The translations under genes were made by a program, and so were the position numbers. From PALSA-693 sp963729695 (GTDB lineage: Bacteria; Actinomycetota; Acidimicrobiia; Acidimicrobiales; Palsa-688): a DNA stretch of 64,000 nt. This document shows, piece after piece, positions 55,526 to 63,762 of the stretch. The stretch is from contig CAVSOT010000013.1 in the NCBI GenBank assembly GCA_963729695.1, positions 1 to 64,000 of the forward strand, given 5' to 3'. Below the pieces are notes generated by a model. The model saw nothing but the letters and a program-made list of their open reading frames with translations. It did not search any database and was not told the origin of the DNA. The number at the start of each line of letters is the position of its first letter. Position 1 is the first letter of the stretch.

Positions 55526-55789
55526 AGCCAGGCGGTTGTTGATCCACCCTCCCGATGACTCGGGCGAAAGAGACCCACATGACCAAGATCAACGGACTGA
55601 AGTACGACAGTAGATCGGATGCCAAGTCGACGACGAGGAAGGTACGAGACCGGAAAGGATTCCGACAAGGGCCCGTCCCACGATCTCGACACGCGGTGAG
55701 CGGCCAATCGTGAGGCTGAGGTCGTCATCCCCCATTCCCGCTCGTCAAGCTAACGGCAAGCGGATATCGCACCACCAGGAAAGGCAGTT

Positions 55790-55987
55790 ATGACTCGTCA
55801 GCAATTCGCGTTCGTGGTCGGGATCTTATTGGTATGGCTGGCGTGGGAAGCCGGCTGGGTGGTTCTCGCCGCCATCGCCGCCGGTCTGATCGGGCTGGCG
55901 GTGGTACGGGTATTGGAGGGGACCCTTGACCTGAACGAGCTCACCGAACGTTTCCGGTCCTCGTCGCGCCCCTCCAACCGCCGTTAG
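55790..55987 (+). CDS. DUF2273-type small membrane protein of the Asp23 operon
   Basis: A 65-residue protein with two helices: FAFVVGILLVWLAWEAGWVV and LAAIAAGLIGLAVVRVLEG, and a charged tail. DUF2273 proteins accompany Asp23/AmaP genes and probably help anchor Asp23 at the membrane. AGGAAAGGCAG precedes the ATG. It is the first gene of the operon, 48 bases before the Asp23 gene. Confidence 0.8.
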   Translation: MTRQQFAFVVGILLVWLAWEAGWVVLAAIAAGLIGLAVVRVLEGTLDLNELTERFRSSSRPSNRR

Positions 55988-56035
55988 CCCCGCGCGATCT
56001 CGACCATTCCCCAGCTACAGAAAGTAGGACATTTC

Positions 56036-56599
56036 ATGTCTGACATCCCATCCACCCAAGCCAGCGGGTCATCGACCCCCGGGTCCTTCGACAGTCCCTC
56101 CTCGGCGTCGAGTCCTTCGCCGACACCTTCAGAGCGCAATTCGGCCAGTCAGCAACGAGGCGGCCAACCACGAGGCGGATCCCTGGAGCGCTCCAGTCAA
56201 CGAGGCGCCGCCTTGCAAAGCGAGCAGGGAACCACCTCGATCTCATCGTCGGTGGTGGCGAAAATCGCGGGGTTGGCAACCCGAGAGATTCCCGGGGTCC
56301 AGGCCATGGGCAAGACCATGGCCCGAACCTTCGGGTCGTTCAAGGCAAAGTTGCCGGGCGCATCGGAGTCGACCGAGCAGGGCGTGTCGGTCGAAGTGGG
56401 CGAACGCCAAGCCGCGGTGGACATCGACATTGTCGCCTATTACGGAGAGTCCATCGTCGAGACGGCCACGGCTATCCGCGAGAACGTCATCGACCGGATC
56501 GAGAGTATGACCGGGCTCGAAGTGGTCGAAGTCAACGTCAACGTCGACGACCTCTACGTCGGCGACGGCGACGGCAATCAAAGTGCTCGCGTCGAGTGA
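56036..56599 (+). CDS. Asp23/Gls24-family envelope stress response protein
   Basis: A 187-residue protein. A Ser/Pro/Gln-rich disordered N-terminus (1-60) is followed by the Asp23 domain (about 65-175): TSISSSVVAKIAGLATREIP, GVSVEVGERQAAVDIDIVAY, AIRENVIDRIESMTGLEVVE and VNVNVDDLYV. Asp23 proteins are peripheral membrane proteins induced by alkaline and cell-wall stress. Its GTGA overlap with the next gene couples their translation. Confidence 0.92.
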   Translation: MSDIPSTQASGSSTPGSFDSPSSASSPSPTPSERNSASQQRGGQPRGGSLERSSQRGAALQSEQGTTSISSSVVAKIAGLATREIPGVQAMGKTMARTFGSFKAKLPGASESTEQGVSVEVGERQAAVDIDIVAYYGESIVETATAIRENVIDRIESMTGLEVVEVNVNVDDLYVGDGDGNQSARVE

Positions 56600-56958
56600 C
56601 GCCCCCTCCGCCCACCGACGCCCCCCGGCCGCAGGACCTCCGCACAAGTGCTTCTGGTCGCGGCCTGCTCGCCGAGGCGGTGGCGGCCGCGGTCGATCAG
56701 GTGCCCAATGTCCGCCGCAGCGGCGGCTCGGGAGTCGAGGTATCCACTCAGTACCGGGGCGGCCGGGCCCTCGGGGTGGCCCTGGGCAACACCGAGATCG
56801 TGGTGCATGTGACTGCCGAGGGCCTTCCCCTCGAACCCCTCGTCGTTGCCGTTCGGGCTGCCGCGCTGCACGCGTTGCGGTCGCTCTCGGACGCTCGTGA
56901 CGTAAGCGTCGTGGTCGACGATCTCGACGTTGACCACCTGCCGCGACGGCTGAAATGA
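56596..56958 (+). CDS. Second Asp23-like protein (120 aa)
   Basis: Starts GTG at 56596, overlapping the Asp23 stop. Residues 20-120 resemble a shorter Asp23/AmaP-like alpha-beta unit: LLAEAVAAAVDQVPNVRRSG, EIVVHVTAEGLPLEPLVVAV, RSLSDARDVSVVVDDLDVD. The usual N-terminal ISxxV helix is replaced by a Pro-rich stretch. Its stop overlaps the next ATG by four bases (ATGA). It may form mixed complexes with the Asp23 protein. Confidence 0.75.
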   Translation: MTPPPPTDAPRPQDLRTSASGRGLLAEAVAAAVDQVPNVRRSGGSGVEVSTQYRGGRALGVALGNTEIVVHVTAEGLPLEPLVVAVRAAALHALRSLSDARDVSVVVDDLDVDHLPRRLK

Positions 56959-58085
56959 TGGCCGTTTTCAACCGGGTCCTGCTAGCAGTGATCGGCTTGA
57001 TCCTGATCGCCGGCGGGGCGTTGGTGATCATTGAAGCTGTCTGGACCTGGACCGGCAGCGGATTCGTCTGGATCCCGGGTGATACCTGGCTGTCGTCGTT
57101 CGAGAGCACCGCCTGGTCGGATCCGGCTGCCATCGCCATCAGCGTCGGCGTCGGAGTCCTCGGTCTGATCCTCTTCGCAGTCGAGGTGATTCCCAGACGG
57201 CCCAGAGTTGTACCGTTTCCAACCGACAATCTGGGTGAGTGGATGCTGCTGCGCCGCTCCGCTGAGGCTCATCTACAGCGCCGTTTGGCCGCTGAAGTTC
57301 CTACCAGCCCGATCAGGGCTCGGCTGAAGGCCGGCCCGCGAAGATGGACGCTGCGTATAAAGGCCCGAGCCGCGGCGTCGACGAAGCCGGCTCTGGAACG
57401 CTTCGGCCACGCAGAGCTGGCCGCTCTGCGCGCCCCCGAAGGCTCCCGAGTTCCGCGTCGACACCACCGGTCCTACCACCGCCACGTCTTGAGCATGGGC
57501 CGGATCGACCGTCGCAACCGCCGAATCGCCGCCCTCATCGGCTTGCTCGTCGCTGCCGGCGCCGGGCTGGCCATATGCGTGGGCGCAGGCGTGTTCGGCA
57601 CGCCTCGAAGCGACCATGCCGTGTTCGGGCCCACCCTGGTCCGCTGGTGGAACGAGGGCGGCTGGAGATCCTTCGCAGTGGTGGTCGCCATCGGCGCGGT
57701 CGGCATCGGGCTGGGGTTATGGTTGGCCTTACCCCAGCTGGTTCGCAACGACGCACTGCGTCGCACTCAGGCCATGGCGCTCGGCGACGACCGTAATGTC
57801 CGCGGTGAGACCACCCTGCGTTCGCCGGCGCTCAGTCACGGTCTCGAAACCGACCTCGAACGGATCCCGGACGTCGCCCATGCCGCGGTTGGACTCTTCG
57901 GCACCTATCCCGATGTGGAGATGCGAGCGGTCATCGACGTGAGCGACGACGTTGACCTCGATCGTCTCCCCGACCGCGTGGACGAGGTGTTCCGACGGGC
58001 CTACACCACCACCGGGATACAGCTCGATCCGATTCACATCACTATCCGATTCAGCCGCGCCCGCCAGCCCCGCCATCTCCAATAG
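56955..58085 (+). CDS. Fused AmaP/DUF6286-type membrane anchor with two units
   Basis: A 376-residue protein built from two similar units. Unit one has helices at about 7-29 and 58-79 and a short soluble part to about 165. Unit two (from 184) has helices at 191-213 and 238-260, then an Asp23-like soluble domain (DLERIPDVAHAAVGLFGTYP, DVEMRAVIDVSDDVDLD, RRAYTTTGIQLDPIHITIRF). In other actinobacteria these correspond to a DUF6286 protein and an AmaP membrane anchor made from two genes. A basic linker (RVPRRHHRSYHRHV) joins them, so this looks like a gene fusion. It ends the coupled operon. Confidence 0.8.
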   Translation: MMAVFNRVLLAVIGLILIAGGALVIIEAVWTWTGSGFVWIPGDTWLSSFESTAWSDPAAIAISVGVGVLGLILFAVEVIPRRPRVVPFPTDNLGEWMLLRRSAEAHLQRRLAAEVPTSPIRARLKAGPRRWTLRIKARAAASTKPALERFGHAELAALRAPEGSRVPRRHHRSYHRHVLSMGRIDRRNRRIAALIGLLVAAGAGLAICVGAGVFGTPRSDHAVFGPTLVRWWNEGGWRSFAVVVAIGAVGIGLGLWLALPQLVRNDALRRTQAMALGDDRNVRGETTLRSPALSHGLETDLERIPDVAHAAVGLFGTYPDVEMRAVIDVSDDVDLDRLPDRVDEVFRRAYTTTGIQLDPIHITIRFSRARQPRHLQ

Positions 58086-58222
58086 CTGCCCAAACCACCT
58101 GCAGGCGTCCGTCTGCCGAGCACATCCCCGTAGCCATCCAACGCGTCGGAAGCGCCGGATTGACCCAGCGGGCAAAGCCGGACCGAGGCTCGAAGACGGG
58201 GCATGGCAGTAGAGTCGGGATT

Positions 58223-58495
58223 GTGAATCGTCGTCGCGCTCGAGAGGTTCTCGGCTTAGGGCCTGTCTACACCCCCCACGAACTCGAAGCCGCCTACCGC
58301 GAACGGATCTGGCATGCCCATCCAGACCGCGGGGGCACGGAACAACAATTCGTCGCCATAACCGAAAGCCGAAACCTTCTCAAAGCCGCACCGTCGGCTC
58401 ACGTCCGAATCGTTGTCAAAGACGACCGAGTACGTGACCGCCTCGCCGGTCGACTACGGCACCCGCTGCAGAAAAAACGACCAAGAGTCGTCTAG
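58223..58495 (+). CDS. J-domain protein (90 aa)
   Basis: A 90-residue protein consisting almost only of a DnaJ J-domain: RRRAREVLGLGPVYTPHELE, AAYRERIWHAHPDRGGTEQQ, FVAITESRNLLKAA. The HPD motif that stimulates Hsp70 ATPase is intact. The start is GTG 58223. No DnaJ zinc-finger or C-terminal domain follows, so it is a specialised co-chaperone. It may end the Asp23 operon, but a 137-base gap makes it uncertain. Confidence 0.85.
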   Translation: MNRRRAREVLGLGPVYTPHELEAAYRERIWHAHPDRGGTEQQFVAITESRNLLKAAPSAHVRIVVKDDRVRDRLAGRLRHPLQKKRPRVV

Positions 58496-58498
58496 ACG

Positions 58499-58768
58499 GT
58501 GGAGGCGTTCGCCGTCCGGCGGGCGGTCACGGCCGGCCCGGCGCTGCTGAACATCGCCTGCCACGTACCGCTCATCGAGGCCGTCCTCATCAGTCAGGCG
58601 GTGCTGTCGTTCGGCATCCCCTTCGCCGTCATCCCCCTGTTCGCCCTCTCCGCCGACCGGCGGGTTATGGGCCCGCTTGTACCCCGACCCGTCGTCCAGG
58701 CCGCCGGTGTCCTCGTCGCTGCTGCCCTGGTGGCGCTCAACGCCGCCCTGCTCACCCAGACCCTCTGA
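58499..58768 (+). pseudogene. NRAMP-family metal transporter C-terminal fragment
   Basis: An open frame three bases after the J-domain gene (GTG 58499) reads RRAVTAGPALLNIACHVPLI, EAVLISQAVLSFGIPFAVIP, LFALSADRRVMGPLVPRPVV and AAALVALNAALLTQTL. This is the C-terminal quarter of an NRAMP Mn/Fe transporter (LSQVVLSFGIPFALVPL). The metal-binding helices are absent. It may be translated as an 89-residue membrane fragment, but no function is expected. Confidence 0.72.
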
Positions 58769-59204
58769 TCCCCACCCTGAAATGATCCCATCGTCAGAAC
58801 TCCGCCGGGCTCGAAGAGCTGGGTAACGGCCTCGAGCATGCCGAGGCGCGGCCACGTGCTGGCGGGATCCGTGAAGTAAGTCCCAACGCTTAGCAGCCGG
58901 GTGATCTCTGCGTGGTGCTCCACCCTCCGCCTTGGTCCCAGGTGAGTATCCTCACCAAGCCGCACGATCATGGGCGACAGCGTTGGGTTAGGTCCGGTGC
59001 TTCGCACTCCGCGGGAAAGACCGCGGCTCATACGGGTAGTCGCGTCCTGGCAGGAACGCCAGGGCGCGACCGTTCCCGCCGCGAGTCGGGGTCAGTCCGG
59101 GATTAGCTCTGCGCTCTAATAGTGCCGAGGAGTCCGTGGGACACGTCTGCGATGCCGGCGCTGAAGACCGGGTATTTGGGTTGGCGACCGCCTTGTGGCC
59201 AAAG
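58769..59204. other. Region without a supported gene
   Basis: A minus-strand open frame (LLSVGTYFTDPASTWPRLGM near 58870) looks mildly coding but has no known family or clear start. I cannot support a gene. Confidence 0.4.
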
Positions 59205-59483
59205 ATGAGCCCCCCAGAGCCCATCGATGTTCCCATCGGCGTTCATGAGCGTGCCGAGCTCGCCCCCATAATCTCGAAACGGGCGACCACCAACAGGTCG
59301 GACCAGAGCGATTCGCCGACAGAGCCGATCTGCAGCGCATGTGGTTCACCAGTCAGGGGCTTCTTGGGAGAGGTCGAACTTCCAGTTGGTCCCCCCGAGC
59401 CAGACTCGGACGTAAGAGTAAATGTCATCTTCTGCGCCAGGTGCGGAACGGCGGTCGGGGTGGTGTCCGCAGGCGGCCTGTAG
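59205..59483 (+). CDS. Small zinc-ribbon protein
   Basis: An approximately 92-residue protein with two CxxC knuckles: ICSACGSPVRGFLG and VIFCARCGTAVGVV, spaced as a zinc ribbon. The N-terminal half (PIDVPIGVHERAELAPIISK) is less characteristic. Such short zinc ribbons are widespread and of unknown role. The frame is open from 59136; the ATG at 59205 is a guess. It lies just upstream of a convergent hemerythrin gene. Confidence 0.5.
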   Translation: MSPPEPIDVPIGVHERAELAPIISKRATTNRSDQSDSPTEPICSACGSPVRGFLGEVELPVGPPEPDSDVRVNVIFCARCGTAVGVVSAGGL

Positions 59484-59542
59484 AGCGGAGAGCCGAGGGG
59501 ATGAGGGATCTTTCGTCGACGTCGCTCTCAGATCAACGGCCT

Positions 59543-60670
59543 TCAGCCGGTTCGCCGTCCGGTTAGCGCGTCTCGAGCCTTGTCTATCGGCGTCGCGACC
59601 CAGCTGGTGAGCCGGGCGCCTGTGCCGGCGCCAGCCGTATGGGGGTGAGGCCGAGTAGGTGCTCTCGCTTTGGCGGCTTCAAGCTGTGCGCCCAGATCCA
59701 GCAGTTCTTCAGGGGTCATCCGGGCGGCCAACGCTGGTAGCACTGCTGCTTCTTCTTGTTCCATGTGGGTCCGAGCATCGACGACCAGTTCGTGTATCCA
59801 GGCGTTCCGGCCCTCGTCGTGGAAGCGATAGACGTCAAGGTTCGCAGCCAAGCGGGCGATCTGCCCGTGCTCGCTGATCAGTTGGTGGTACCGGACGTTG
59901 CCGTCTTGCAGTCGGCGCCGGACGGCGGGGTAAAGACACTGGCGCTCGATCGCGTCATGGATCGAGACTTGTTGGATAATCGACTGCACCAGCGTGTCGT
60001 CGGGGTCTTCTTGGTCCTCGATCTGGCTCAGGAGGCCGCCGATCCGGGCATGATCTTTCGTGAGTACAGCGATGGCATCAGGTCGGCCGGGCTCCTCGAA
60101 CCCGACGGGATGGCGCCGTGGGCGGCTGTGCAGGTCGCGCAGATGGTCAACCAACACGCCCGGCGCGCCCCGCGTCAGTAAGCCGATGGGGCGGTCGGGT
60201 CCCTTGGGGTGAGGCCGGGTGGGACCGGCACGGCGAGCCACGCGGAATCTGATACCGGCTAGGGCAGCCCATACCCAGGTCGTGCGTTTGCGCAGCTGGG
60301 GGAATACGGTCTCTTCCTCGAAGCGGGCATGGGCCCGGATGAGGGTGTGAAACTCGACGCACGTAGCTATCAGCTCCGGTACGACCTTCAGGACCCGCAG
60401 CAGGTCGAGGACCGCTTTGGCATCGCGCTCCGCTTGAAGGGCTTGGTCGGCTAGCTCACCGCCGCCCGGTAGACGGCGGCGGACCTCGGGCCAGAAGACG
60501 AGCTCTTCGCCGGCTTCGTGGCGTGATGCTACCAATACCAGCCGATCCAGCAGGTACTGGCGGCCTGCTAGGTCGAAGTCCGCCATGCCCGGGGGCCGCT
60601 GCAGCCGAGTGAGCAGGCTGTCGATTTCGTGATGGTCCTGCCGCAGGAGTTGGAAGATGTTCACCAGCAT
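59543..60670 (-). CDS. Double hemerythrin-domain protein
   Basis: A 375-residue protein with two HHE bundles. The first (about 3-130) has NIFQLLRQDHHEIDSLLTRL, VASRHEAGEELVFWPEVRR, EFHTLIRAHARFEEETVFPQ. The second (about 195-330) has AIAVLTKDHARIGGLLSQIE, SIHDAIERQCLYPAVRRR, YHQLISEHGQIARLAANLDV and DARTHMEQEEAAVLPALAAR. The C-terminus has TRPHPHTAGAGTGARL, similar to the other hemerythrins here. Likely binds two di-iron centres; the role (oxygen or NO buffering, oxidative defence) is inferred. Confidence 0.88.
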   Translation of the reverse strand: MLVNIFQLLRQDHHEIDSLLTRLQRPPGMADFDLAGRQYLLDRLVLVASRHEAGEELVFWPEVRRRLPGGGELADQALQAERDAKAVLDLLRVLKVVPELIATCVEFHTLIRAHARFEEETVFPQLRKRTTWVWAALAGIRFRVARRAGPTRPHPKGPDRPIGLLTRGAPGVLVDHLRDLHSRPRRHPVGFEEPGRPDAIAVLTKDHARIGGLLSQIEDQEDPDDTLVQSIIQQVSIHDAIERQCLYPAVRRRLQDGNVRYHQLISEHGQIARLAANLDVYRFHDEGRNAWIHELVVDARTHMEQEEAAVLPALAARMTPEELLDLGAQLEAAKARAPTRPHPHTAGAGTGARLTSWVATPIDKARDALTGRRTG

Positions 60671-61067
60671 GGAACTACCCGCCCTACTGCCGCTTCAACG
60701 GTCGCGCATCTCCGATAGCGAGGTTCATTCATGGCCGGTCCGGAATGGTTGGGACTGCCCTAACGCAGCGTGACCCGGGCGGGCCTGATACCGGTCGGTG
60801 AGCAGACGACGGCTCGAACGCCCCAGATGGTGTCGCCGAGGACAGCGCTGGCGCTGGATGGACGACGCCCGACTGCTGACCGCCTCCGAGAGGGAAGGTC
60901 CCCGACGAAGGAGAGATCGGCTGGCATTAGGGATAGTGCTACTGACCGTTGGGTACAACTCAACCGTCTGATGTGCCGCGCGAGCTTCTGGTGCGCCTGG
61001 ACGTCGACACCCATCCGAACCCATCGTGTCGCCGTTCACGTGCGGCCAATTGGAGAGGTTATAAGGT
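60671..61067. other. Divergent intergenic region between two hemerythrin genes
   Basis: The two hemerythrin genes diverge here, so it must carry both promoters. No motif could be assigned. GGAGAGG near 61050 is the ribosome binding site of the plus-strand gene. Confidence 0.5.
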
Positions 61068-62012
61068 ATGGCCGGCAACGACGCGATCAGCATGCTGAAA
61101 GACGATCACAAGACGGTGGAGCGACTGTTCAAGCGCTTCGAAAAGGCCGGGGACCGGGCTCACGTCGAGAAGCGCGACATCGTCGACCGCATCATCGAGG
61201 CGTTGTCGATGCACGCTGCGGTCGAGGAGCAGCTGTTCTACCCGTCCGTCAGGACGACCGTGCCTGACACCGAGGGCATTGTCCTGGAGAGCCTCGAGGA
61301 ACACCACATTGTCAAGTGGGTCCTGTCCGAGCTCGACTCCATGGGCCCCGAAGACGAACGTTTTGACGCCAAGGTGACGGTGCTCATCGAGAACGTCCGC
61401 CACCACGTCCACGAGGAGGAGCAGGAGCTCTTTCCGATGGTGCGCAACGAACTCGGCCGTACCTTGTTGAGCGACCTAGGCGAGGCCATGGCGGCGGCCA
61501 AGAAGGGGGCCCCGAGGCACCCCCATCCTCGCTCACCGGACACGCCCCCCGGCAACCTTGTAGTAGGCACACAAGCGGGCATCGCCGATCGCATCTGTGA
61601 CACGGTCAACGGCCTAGCCCAAGGTTATGTGACCGCGGTCGGCGACGTGATCGCCGTCGTGCTACGGCGCCAGAAGCCGCGTCTGTCGCCGACCGGTTCA
61701 AAGGTGACCCGGACCACCGCTACGCAAGTGCGCTCGGTTTCCTCGGACGCGACCGATACGGCCATCGAAGCGATCCGCACGGCCAAGCACATCGGCGAGC
61801 GTTCCCTACACACGGCTGGGGCCACCAAGTCCTTGGCGGTTGCCGGCGCGAACGGAACGGCCCGTGCTGCCAAGCGAGGGGCGGCCCGCACAGCCCGAAC
61901 CGCGAAGGGTACGGGCGCCCTCACTCAAAAGTCGACCAATCGGGCGATCGCCGGTGACAAGCGACGCCCAACCACTGCCACACGAACAGCTCGCTCGGTG
62001 ACGACCGCCTAG
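61068..62012 (+). CDS. Hemerythrin protein with long basic Ala/Thr-rich tail
   Basis: A 314-residue protein. Residues 3-155 are an HHE hemerythrin bundle: AISMLKDDHKTVERLFKRFE, SMHAAVEEQLFYPSVR, LEEHHIVKWVLSELDSMG and VRHHVHEEEQELFPMVRNEL. Residues of about 160-190 contain HPHPRSPDTPPGNLVVGTQA. The last 110 residues are Lys/Arg/Ala/Thr-rich (KRGAARTARTAKGTGALTQK) like histone-H1-type or DNA-binding tails. GGAGAGG precedes the ATG. A DNA-associated iron/oxygen protein is one reading; this is inference. Confidence 0.85.
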   Translation: MAGNDAISMLKDDHKTVERLFKRFEKAGDRAHVEKRDIVDRIIEALSMHAAVEEQLFYPSVRTTVPDTEGIVLESLEEHHIVKWVLSELDSMGPEDERFDAKVTVLIENVRHHVHEEEQELFPMVRNELGRTLLSDLGEAMAAAKKGAPRHPHPRSPDTPPGNLVVGTQAGIADRICDTVNGLAQGYVTAVGDVIAVVLRRQKPRLSPTGSKVTRTTATQVRSVSSDATDTAIEAIRTAKHIGERSLHTAGATKSLAVAGANGTARAAKRGAARTARTAKGTGALTQKSTNRAIAGDKRRPTTATRTARSVTTA

Positions 62013-62149
62013 CTATCGGAACCTGTCCGGGTAGGGCACATCGCGACCATGCTGGGCTCCCGCCCCTTGCGACCTGTCCCCGACATCGTATAGCGGCCCG
62101 ATCAGCCACCGCGGTTATGGCTATCCGCTGGCTGCGCGTTCATTCGATA

Positions 62150-62373
62150 AAGCGATCCGCTGGTATCCAACCAACATTCGGCCGCCTCTCCTCCCGATAC
62201 CGCTGGTGGCCGTCACCTCGGCGATGACGGCCGGCCAGCGGCATGTCGAGACGACGGAGCAGCCCTACCGTTCGTGCACGCTGGACTTGTTCGTCGCCGT
62301 AGAGGCGGTACCCGTTCGTAGAGTCAGCGGACCGGGGGACGAGCAACCCCAGCTGGTCGTATAGGCGTAGCGC
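62150..62373 (-). pseudogene. MerR-family regulator remnant
   Basis: Reads ALRLYDQLGLLVPRSADSTN, GYRLYGDEQVQRARTVGLLR, RLDMPLA, then a frame change to EVTATSGI. This is the N-terminal winged helix of a MerR regulator minus its first helix (expected before ALRLYD, where a TAA stop now stands). The effector domain is absent. Confidence 0.75.
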
Positions 62374-62389
62374 TTAACTCGCTTCCTTC

Positions 62390-62570
62390 GACCTTAGGGG
62401 TGCCAATGTTGTTCTTGAGAACGGACGCGATTTCCCAGTACCCGGCGGCGTTGGCGTGAATGTTGGGGCCGAGCGGTGCTGCCGCGCACATCCAGGTCCA
62501 GTTGCAGATGTTCGCGACCGCGACGGGCACCGTCTGGCCCGCGCTGCACGAGCTGGGCGGTGTCGGCCAG
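62390..62570 (-). pseudogene. SGNH/GDSL-type hydrolase C-terminal remnant
   Basis: Reads VPVAVANICNWTWMCAAAPL, GPNIHANAAGYWEIASVLKN. The C-terminus of secreted SGNH hydrolases has this WMC...PLGPDIHANAAGY order, with the catalytic Asp and His in DxxH; here the Asp is Asn (NIHANAAGY). The rest of the enzyme cannot be recognised upstream, and the piece runs directly into the MerR relic. 62571-63434 has open frames on both strands but no gene I can support. Confidence 0.6.
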
Positions 62571-63434
62571 AACGAGGCGATCGACGTCAGCCCCCGATCC
62601 GACGGGGGCGTCGTCGCACGTGCGGCCCGCCCACCTGGGCGGCGGTCGTTCAACGAGGACCTCTTCGGCGAGCAGGTCGAAGGAGTGGCGGTCGCGCGGA
62701 ACGGTGAGGTCTGCGCGTGGGCGTCGCTGCGGCGTGACCACTTCGGCAGCGTCGTGGACGCCAGTTGCCTGGCGGAGACCGCAGCCCCACTCGTCTTCCT
62801 CGCCGGGCACCTCCTCGTCGGCGACACGTCGGTGGCGGTCGTGCCCAGCGTCGCAGTGACAGGCGCGAGAGGCGTCATGCTGGGTCCACCAGATCTGGTG
62901 GGCAACCGGACCGGAGCGACAATGGCGATGACCGGCGCCAGCGTGATTGTTCTTCCACGTAATGAGAGCGCCATTCTGTCCGCGGTCGTATCGAGCTCAG
63001 GAGATGTGGGCGCAGGACTTGCGGCCCGGGCCAAACATCCCCTCCGGAATCGATGAGTTCACAACAGGGGCCTGCTGGGATTCGGGGCACCCCCGACTCA
63101 CCCGGCCACCCGTCCTCAAGAGGTTTATCGCCCTCTGGCTGGGCGGTTGGCGAGCGGGCGGCTGGGGACTTCGCCGAAGTCAGTCTGCGCTCGGCGGCGA
63201 GGCGCGAGCGGGGCGACCTCGGCAACATCGGAAGAGCCCAAAGAACCGATCCCTCCAGCTGTTACGTCTATACCGCGACTCTGATAAGGCTGAGCTGGCG
63301 GGTTGTTGCTGCCGCTGGATCGGCACTCTGATTTGGCGCGGAGGAGACATCGACCACGGCGGTTTGTCACGGCAGTCAAATGAAAGTGGTACTCGCCTGG
63401 ATGCTTCGGTGAGGACCCTTTCTCGACCCGCTAC

Positions 63435-63734
63435 ATCGAAGGGAGATCCAGGATCATGTCGACCAGGCTGTCCTATATGACCACAGGGCGGATCGAGACG
63501 GCTGCATCTAAGCTGCGCTCGTCCTGGGCGTCGACTCGGTGCTCACTATCAGTGAGTCCGACTGGGGCCCAGGATTTGCCCAGGATTTGCGCGGCCGCGA
63601 CGGTTGATGGCATCTCACTGCGAACGCCAGCAAAGGCTCGACCTGAAAAGTCGCAGCTCAGGCACCGAGTATGGCAACTGGTGACGGCCGGGTGCGTGCA
63701 AAGGAAGGAGGGTTTTCGACTCGTTAGCAGTGAG
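63435..63734. repeat. 300-bp dispersed repeat, copy 2
   Basis: About 97% identical to 13906-14206, same orientation, one base shorter in a G-run. On the minus strand it is part of an open frame (up to 63991) that ends IRPVVI-stop; whether it is coding is doubtful. At its 3' edge (63719-63734) the repeat merges with the anticodon arm of a truncated tRNA-Ser. Confidence 0.9.
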
Positions 63735-63762
63735 TCCGATTCGGCCGCTCTCGCACCTCTCC
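63719..63762 (-). pseudogene. 5' half of tRNA-Ser(GCU), truncated
   Basis: The minus strand from 63762 reads GGAGAGG (acceptor), TG, then the D-arm CGA-GAGCGGCCGAA-TCG with the class II loop GAGCGGCCGAA, a G, and an anticodon arm ACTCACTGCTAACGAGT with GCT in the loop (one A-C mismatch at its base). The variable arm and T-arm (GTTCGA) do not follow; instead the 300-bp repeat begins. It cannot be a working tRNA. 63763-64000 holds nothing else recognised. Confidence 0.65.

Noticed and set aside
55576..55701. Short open frame MTKINGLKYDSRSDAKS before the DUF2273 gene
   Set aside because: Weak ribosome binding site and no family resemblance; a CsbD-like identity was considered and not supported.
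62460..63056. Plus-strand open frame MLGPSGAAAHIQVQLQMF
   Set aside because: It overlaps the minus-strand SGNH remnant and has no recognised domain or ribosome binding site.
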